Made by a program: the position numbers and the translations under genes. A stretch of DNA of 64,000 bases, from positions 186,001-250,000 of the forward strand of contig CAJQUW010005239.1 of NCBI GenBank assembly GCA_907163375.1, in the 5' to 3' direction. The notes below the pieces were generated by a model. That model was not told the origin of the DNA and made no database searches. It worked only from the letters and a program-made list of their open reading frames with translations. Source of the stretch: Prostheceraeus crozeri (lineage: Eukaryota; Platyhelminthes; Polycladida; Euryleptidae). Positions 49,101 through 58,100 of the stretch are shown in pieces (positions within the stretch are counted from its first letter, which is position 1; each line of letters opens with the position of its first letter).

Positions 49101-52100
49101 CATTCTCACATAAATTGTCGATCAGAAGCATGATAATAAAACATGTACATCATAGGAAATGACCCAAAGACATTCCATGTAAAAATTATGACTCTATAGA
49201 CTTAATACTTTTCAGTTTATAATAGAAACAAAGAAAATTTCCTTTTACCAAAAACTGCGATCTCCGTCCGATTTGATTAACATGAGTTTTTCTTTGATCC
49301 TGTCTGACAAGAATAGGAACTCACTAGAGCTCAGCAGACGTGCAAATTTGTAGCAGCCATAGGGTGTACATCAATATGTGAAAGTCTCATTTTCGGCCTC
49401 GTTCCCTGCAGAAACTCGCACTGGCTGCCGGACTATAAGTCTCGAGTCATAGATTAAGGGTGGTCTAGGGCCATAATTTTTGGCAATTTTTTGGAATGTC
49501 TTGAAGAATTTTTTCATGTGTTCTTGTACGGTAACTTTGTCTATGAAGCTAAACACAATCAAAAATGGCAAACCTCTTAATTCCACCAACACAATATTTT
49601 GAACAATTCTAGCCACATTTAACCGCATCTCACACATTACCCATTAGACGTATGATAACAACACTTACACATGATAGGAAATGACTTCTACATTTATTAT
49701 TACAAATTTGAATTTACCGTGCTGGCATGTTGAAGCTACTGGCACTTTCATAGCTCGTAATTTTTCTTGGCAGCATAAAAGTTTGCTGTATTATATAGAT
49801 GTGCTATGATAAATATGCATATGTTATTGAACACAAACTTACAATGCAATATTTCGTGGTTGTAACCGCATCATTAGGCATACAAAAATAATGGCGTACA
49901 AAGATCATTTGAATTTCATATTCTGCATCTAACAGTTATGAACACTTTGTAAGTCATTTTTGTGTTCCTGACGATGCCAGTTTTACCCACAAATATCAAT
50001 GTGTTTAATATATGTTTAATACGAGTGGCAGCATAGCTTATTTATGATAATTCACATACCTTTTGACAAGCGGTCTCCGCGGCACATGTGCTTAAGTGCG
50101 TGATCTAGCAATCTTTTGGTCTAGAGGTCGAGACCCGAAAATGTCATTGGAAGTCGTCATGAAAGGCATCCGGGCTAAAAGATGCCATTCCGATGAAAAG
50201 GTTGACCATGTCAGCCCCCAGTATGGGGGAGCAGTGACGTTAAACCATCAGTTTTTCATTTTTTCGACAATGTCAGCGTTAGCAAAAGCATAAGTGCTAC
50301 GTACATGCTCAAGGCAAAGCTTTATTTCAAAGAAAATGGAATGTAAAGTAGTTACGAATAATTTCAGTTGGATAAAAGCGTTGGAGATTCTGAAAGTCTC
50401 CTAATATGCAACCACACAAGTCTAGTTGACCCACTTTTAACGATTTGTCATTCGCATTTCAGGGTTTTCATTCGTCTGGTGGGTAATTCATTTTGCCACA
50501 TTTTCAGACTGTTTTCTAGCTAACCTTTGAATGAATTGCTTCATCTGCTATTATGACTGCGCCGCGTTACATTTGTTTGATTTAAGCTGGTTTCCATTGT
50601 TGATGGACGCAGTCGTATGCGATAGATCATTTTCGGAAGAAATAAATTTATTCCAATTTCTTTGCGAAGCATTTCTCTGTGCAGATCAACGGTGCAATTG
50701 GAAATGGTTAAGCTGATTATGATCGGAGGAGATTGCAATTTATTAGTGACTTTCAAAATTTTTTATTAGATGTTATAATATGTATGAATTTTAAGTGCGA
50801 AACTAAAAATTGAAATTTATTTTCTATTCAGTACTTCAATGATAAACACCGCTTTCATCATTCTTTTTCGGGATAATCTTCGTATTTGATTAAAGAATCT
50901 GAAAAAAAGATCGACGAATAATGCGGTCGAATTCGGTGTTACTACTGCTCGTCCAGTATTAGTCTACTACCATTCACATATTCACGTGCGATAGTTATCT
51001 GTGCTGTCGTATTGATATGAGCAATCACGATACATGCCAATTCTGCTCTTGAGTATTTTGTTACAGTATATCGAATCGCGTATCACCAGAAATTCGTATG
51101 TTTAGAGCGAGTTATTGTTGATTGTGACACTGATCACGTGACTTTTCTACTAGATACTTGAAATAAGTTGCATTCCACAAATCGCAAGAGTTATACTCAG
51201 CTTCAATAGGAAACATTTGTGTTAATCTCAACGCATGCTGACTGCTCTGTTAACCAATTTGCCGCCAACTACATAAAACATCTAACGAGAAGCTCAAAAG
51301 GGCAGTTATTCATTTAGTGCAATGGGAGGAGCCCCAATAAAGCACGAAAGTGCGATTTCAAGAACGTTCGTTCCAGATTCAGCATCCAATTGTTCAGCTT
51401 TTTTGTGCAATTATTTTTGAAACGGTCTGTACATTCTTGAAATCGCATATTTTGTGTTATATTTGGGTTCCTCTCACTGTAGTGAAGAGAAACTCATTAT
51501 AAGATGAAAATTAAATGAAGTCAAGGAGTTTCGCAAAGTTGCATAAATGACCTAACTACTTTTCTAAAATTTCTACAAACAAACTGCTAAAACATACAAG
51601 CTTTTTTACAAGCAGACTGGGTAATATTATCAGTTCTGTAATCAATCTTTAAAAATGCGAATTTTCAGAATCGGTCAATATGGATACAACAGGTCATTTT
51701 CCTTAAGCAGCATTTTGTTGGAATTTTAGGATAATTATGATTTATATTGTAAGCCTTGCTGATGATTGTTGAATAAAATGTTTGATAGAATTATTTTATT
51801 TTATTAGTTTTGAAAAAAATGACTCCGTTCTCAAGTTATACAGGACAAAAATACTAAGCTAGATATATACAAAAAGGAAACAAAATTTGAAGCACTGTAC
51901 ACAGAATTTAGAAAATCAGAGTACAAAAATCTGATAGCTCATCTTTGTTGTTGTCAGATCCAATAAACCTCAGATTCCCCGAGGCTATGCAGATCAAGAA
52001 TTTGAGGCCATCTATCAATAACAAAGATGAAGTATCAGATTTTTGTACTCTGCTTTTCTCATTTCTGTGTACTCAGTATTTCGAATTTTGTATTTAGCTA

Positions 52101-55100
52101 ACTTGGTCTTTTTGTCTTGTATAACTTGAGAATGGAGTCATAATAAAATAAAATAATTCTATCAAACATTTTATTCAACAATCAGCAGCAAGGCTTTCAA
52201 CATAAATCGTAATTGACACATCACATGTAAAGTCAATTTTTCTTAGAGCATATGGAGGGGACAAATTTAATTAGCACCATTACACATACGAGTAATCTAA
52301 TTAAAATTCCATGGAATTACTTGCTAAATGGAAGTATTGTAGAATTTCTTGATATGCCCTTTGACATCTCAAATTTGGTTCAGTATCGGAAAGCAATTTC
52401 TGTACCTTTACACTAACAGTCATTTACCCTACGTATTAACATTGTTATGCATGGAGAATGGTATATATCCGATTCCCAATTCCTTTATGGCCAGTAAATA
52501 TGTTCACATAATACTAGGCTACACATTATCAAAGTAACAGTTCATAGTGTTGTCTGATGCTATAAGAAGCGTAAATGATATTCGAGTTGTAATAGATTTT
52601 GATTTTAGAAAAAATTGATGCTCAATTATTCGATCAGAAAAATCAGGTATTAAAACATTATTCGAATATTTTAAAGTCATTTACATCACTAGGGCCCATA
52701 TCATCCAACCTACATCATCGAAACCCTGAAGTGCCTTCCTTTTGTTGCCGTACTTTCGACAGAAGATTGGTCAGATTTTTTGAAATATTTAGCTAAGTAA
52801 ATTGAGGTCAATTTTGTTCCCAAAACCAAAGGAATACCGGCAAACTGCAACTGTACTTTGAAATCCGATTCGGTCTTCAATTAGGCCGATAGGGCAACGT
52901 TCATGCGTGTCCAGACACTACGTTAGAAAATGAATTTGATATAAGAATTCTATATATTTTTACTTAAACATATACAACTGGTGAATAGTTTTGGGATTCA
53001 GACGTGCATGTATCTGTCTTTACAGATATTTGAACAAAGTACGCTTTGTGACATACTGGCTCATCTTTATTTGCGGGTTGGAATTTTTATCACAGTGAAA
53101 GCTTGGATTTAGGCATCACATAGAAAACATAAAGCTTGCGCGCACGTAGAAAAATTGAAAACCAATCGAATTATATTTGTTGGCATGACATTCACAGTTA
53201 TTCGAAAATGTTCAAATATATGTTCTCATACTTCGAATTTCAGAATATTCTAATAATCGGGCTGTGCAATTATAACAGAAATTATAACAGAAAGCGGAAA
53301 TGAGTTCTTTTCAATACTAGCATCCTAGAAAATATACTGGCAGAATGTAAATTAGCAAAATAGATTTACGAAAAATAGAAAAACAAAGGAATCGAAATTA
53401 CTGGTAGACCTACGTGATATTGAAATTACTGGGTTTTGTATCACCCTATCTTCACCAGGTTCTTAATCGCATCGAAATTCTGAGAGGATGGAAATTCTGC
53501 TCACCACTTAATTCTTAAAGTTTTACTCAGAATTCACAAATATCAGAGCATGATATATGTTTGTCGTGTTAACGTTCAAAGTAGTAGTCCTATGCTCTGA
53601 CTCACTTGTCGTCGTACTACTTATTTGGTATATACCGGTATCATAAAAATTACTATTTCAAAAAATGGACCATTGGTGAAATCTTTAATACCGTATACAG
53701 TGCTATTTGCGGCACTTATCTATCCCCCACATTTAACACTTTTTCTCGAATTCATCTAATTTCGCTAAACTTTATCACATTAGGTTTCGAATAGGCTTGA
53801 TCTGTTGCAGAGTAATGTTACAACAACACTGAGAGGTCTTGCTTGAAACCTGTTATGAAGGAGTGTTCCCCTGAATACTATTAGGGCTCCCACAGCTGCT
53901 CCATTAGGCACAGCTGCGCTAATCTTGGCATCACTGCGCGATTGGGCGAATTTTTAGAATGTTGCGCTAATTTTGTGAAAGTTACTTATTAAAATTAAAA
54001 ACAGAATAACGCGTTCAGAAACAAACATTAAAAATCAAAGTGATGATTTAACACCGCTGCATGAATATTCAAGTTGCCTTTTTGACATATTCGCATATTT
54101 TTTGTATTACTTATAAGTAGGTGTAGATATTGCCAGTTAATTTTAGTATAACAATGCAATGGATCCATGTCCTACATTTCAGTCTACAGTAGTCAAATAG
54201 GCTAATTTAAGGCGATGAAGTTAGCATTAACTCAAGCATTAATTTTTTTCAGATAATTTGATCGTGTCTCAAAATTCACGTACAAGTGCATTTTCCAACC
54301 AGGAATTTGCTCATCAACATCCCGAAATCCGAAAATTAAAGGAAATATGAGAAAATATCACTAAAAGATCAAAAGATAATGCTAACATTAATGCTAACTT
54401 CACACACAATTTAATTCAATTTGCTTGCCATCAAGAATAGTGTAGCATCAAGAAACAGTTCATTTCCGAATTTGGTCGCATTTTTTCCAATCCCTCCTGC
54501 CCTTCAAATACACAGAAAATGCATTTTCGGCTCGAAATCAACCAAAAATTAGGCCCCTGTGCTAATTTTGAGATCCTGCGCGATTTTTTGAGTGAACTTC
54601 TGTGGGAGAGCTGGATACTATAGTTAGAATAGAAGATACGAAGTCAATTTCCAGATACAGCTGTGATCATGACCTTTGTGGGATTGCTGTCTACAGTGAC
54701 CGAGAAAGCAAGTGCTGTAGATTTTATACAAGCCACACACTCAACGCTTTTGTGACGATGGTCATGAAGTGGACTGCACTCAAGAGATGATCGTTGGCGA
54801 TGCAACACTCGCGGGTATCAACAACAAAAACAGCAAAAGTCTGCGACTTGGTTGAGTGGATCTCATCATCCGTCATACAAAAACGGCAATGTGCTTCAAA
54901 TATTGGTGATCAACAGAGAAGACAATACATAAATTCTGCCGACATGAGCTGTGGATGAGTTCTCCAAGCGTGATTGTTGACTGGAACAATCCCTCACGTT
55001 AAGTTTACACAATTCTGAAATGTGTGGGGGTGAAAATCCAAACACTCTTTTTGCATTACATTTCAAGGCTGTATTCGATGTCTGTGGTATATTAGATGAT

Positions 55101-58100
55101 CACAAAATGATTTACAGATTCATATAATATCTCTTTCAATGTTGCATGCAAAATTCAAGTTTTTGTTGAAAAAAATACTTCTCAATATGATTTTGCAGTG
55201 GTTTTGAGTTAATGTTTTAAAATTCGCTAAAACTCAATTACGGAAGTTACGGAAGTCTAGGCTAGCCGGTGTGGATTTAATTCGACCGCCAAAATGCGAC
55301 AGGTGCTCGCGAACCTCTCTTCCCTCATCAGTGCGGAGTATAGTCCTGTGTGCATTTATGAACCCCGATTTCTTCATATGTTTAGCGAAAACAAGCGAAC
55401 ATATACATGTCTATACTTAATCTCAAATCTGTCTGTTGTGTCAATTATCTCATTTTGCATAGAATTAGGTTGTCTGTTCTTCTGTGTTGAGAAGACCGCT
55501 TTCTCCCTGTATTGAGCGAAGAACAAACTGAACATATCTATATACTTCAGTTCTGAGCTTGGTTCTGAGCAGTTGCTCATGCTTCATGATACCCAGGTTC
55601 GTCTTGTGATGGAGGTCTGATCACAGGTTTGGTCATCTGGTCCTCAGAGCAGCTTAGATATACTTGATCGTGTTCAACGCAAAGCAGTTCGCCTAATAGA
55701 TAATGCTAGGCTCACTTCAGATTTGGCATCACTCTGACATCAGCAGTCTCCTGTCATTCCCTATTCTACCGCCATTATCACAGTCATAGTTTTGATTAAC
55801 TTGCTTCTGTTACCCCATTTCTTCATTCTTTTACCAGATGCAAAATAGGAAGTGACTACGAAAATCCATACCTCGTCTCTATTCCTCTTCGCTGTAAAGA
55901 GAACTTTAGGAGATCCTTCTTTCAGAGTACGGCAAGGTTGTGGAAGAGGCTTTCTTTAGAGATGTTTGCAACATCTCTCAGTGTTGAAGCATTCAAGAAA
56001 GCTGGTCATAAGCTTTCACTAAGCTTTATGGAGAGTTGAAAATTTGATGGGCCTTTTGTCTTGTATTTTTATTATGCTATCTTGGTTTCTAGCACTGTAT
56101 GTATTTTTCGCTATTTCCACTTATATCCCATGCGCTATCCAGTTATTAGTTCTTACTTTGCTTCCCCTTTCTTTGTTTGTTAACTTTTCTACCACCTTAT
56201 TTTCAGTGTTACTGTTAATAGCACACTTAGTTATGCAGTTATGATTTGTATATTCTTTTGCTATACTGTTGCAAAATGGCTTAATTAAGTAGTTGCATTC
56301 CTTTATCATCCCCATTTTTCTTTCTTCGATTTTCTGCTTCTTTGCTTTAAATCTTTGCTGAGGGAAACCTTTGGTGCATAGGTCCGTCCTCTTCCCTCCT
56401 TAAGTTTTGATATAAAAAACTGCCTTTTGTATCTCACTTAGGTACAGAATTAGGTCGTCTGTGAAATAACGCAATCTGCTAACACATTGCCATAGCCATT
56501 AAACAATGAGCAGCCAGTTCAAAATTACGCAGGCTAATTTGTTCGAAGGTTCAGTGACTGCCACCAACTGGATCGCACAACAAAGAGACACGGATGATTT
56601 CTCCACAGATTTTGAACGTTTTTTCGTGCTCCTGCTAGCTGACTGACATGAGTTCTTCGAATCTGAAGGAATCGTGAAGATCGAACCTTTTTGAAGAAAT
56701 TCACCGCAATCCGCAAGCGATGAGCCATTATTTATCCCTATTAATCCTATTCTAGTAGGGCATTAAGAATTTCTTTTTTGCCAAATTAGCAAGTTCCTGT
56801 CTGTGCCATCGTTGTGAATCGGTTTGCCCTTCTAGTAATTGACAATCTTAAACTATCTAACTCTGTGCATGTTCGAGCTTTTAAGTCACACATAAAGATG
56901 CAAGTTGGAATGTACATGTAATAATTGTGCCTTCTAACTTATTTATTTAGCTTAAAAACGTTGATAGTAAATTCAGGAATTCTATTCTGGCTCTCTTGAA
57001 GGCCTTGAAATGTAATTGCTCCACCATGAACGTTTCTAATCTTATGAGAGACTATGAATTTGTAACATGTGCACTTATAAGCCAATGATTCATTAATGAT
57101 GATTCCTTCATTGGCAATGAAGGAGGGCTCAATAAGCGGACGAGAATGCCAAAGAAATTGCATTCAAAATTCTGTCTGAGAATGAGCTGAGTATATAAGG
57201 CACAAACTGGATCGGTCAAGAGTATTAATGCCACAATTAACCGAGATGAGATCAATATACATGTATTCGTTTCTTGCGATCTATACACTTAAATAATTAA
57301 TTAAAACAAAATTAAAATACAATCAATTTTACTTTATTAAAAATAAAAATAAATAAAAATACAAAATAAAATTAATAATTGTATAATAATAATACAATAA
57401 ATTATTAATTGATATATACAATCAATACAATTAATTGACATAGATATATTCAATTATTTTACAGCCATCCATCGTGTGCCTTTGAAATTAACTTCTGTAT
57501 ACTAACCTTTAGATGAACTTCTCCGCCACTCGTTGGATTCTGCGAAGACAGGCAACATGGTACCTATTCCACCGCCACCTCCGCCACCGCCGCCACCACC
57601 ACCACCAACGCTACAACAACCGTCATTCATAGAAAGGTTGTTGGGGAGAAAGTCCAACGCAGACCGGAAGCAAGCTCCAACCAAAAGTAAGAAACTCGCT
57701 TTAATGAATATATCTTCCAATCGTAATGCATTTACAAAACTATGTAATTTTCAGGCGAATCTGCTCAACCTGATTTAATGAATGAGTTGAAGAAAAGGCT
57801 CGAAGGACGGAAAAATTCAGGCAAAATGACTGATTTGGCGGGCTTTAATCCAGAATCAGTAAGCAAATTTCTTTATTATGACTTTTCTTTATTGATCATC
57901 ATTTTCTTCTTTTTTCAATTTCTTTTTTCTTGATTAAGTTATCGTTTTGAGTTGTTTGAATAATGGACCAGTCATGTTTGCATGATTGAGGAAAACCCAG
58001 CTTTATGAAGGTAGAATTTTATATATTTAGGTGCAAAGCCTGTCCAGTCGCACAACATAACTTCAATTCAAACTTGGCCAAATTTTCTACATTGTTGCTT

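Larger units (their letters stand above)
43633..57512. other. Intron 8 of the shootin-1-like gene (13.9 kb)
   Basis: The largest coding intron and the richest in mobile elements: a SINE-like piece, three LINE pieces, two long fold-back elements of one family plus partial relatives, another fold-back element, a SINE and a hAT element, all listed separately. Between them, 43.7-44.8, 45.4-46.0, 46.8-47.6, 47.9-48.4, 50.3-51.7, 52.2-53.9 and 54.6-55.6 kb hold nothing I recognise. A 38-base exon-like stretch at 52609 breaks the reading phase. Confidence 0.6.

Noticed and set aside
52609-52646. Possible extra 38-base exon in intron 8 with AG and GT borders
   Set aside because: The intron is phase 1 and 38 bases would shift the frame of exon 9; the encoded residues in the required phase are not coil-like.
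57502-57720. Open frame on the - strand with a long glycine run
   Set aside because: It is the mirror of the polyproline exon 9, which has matching splice sites and phases on the + strand.
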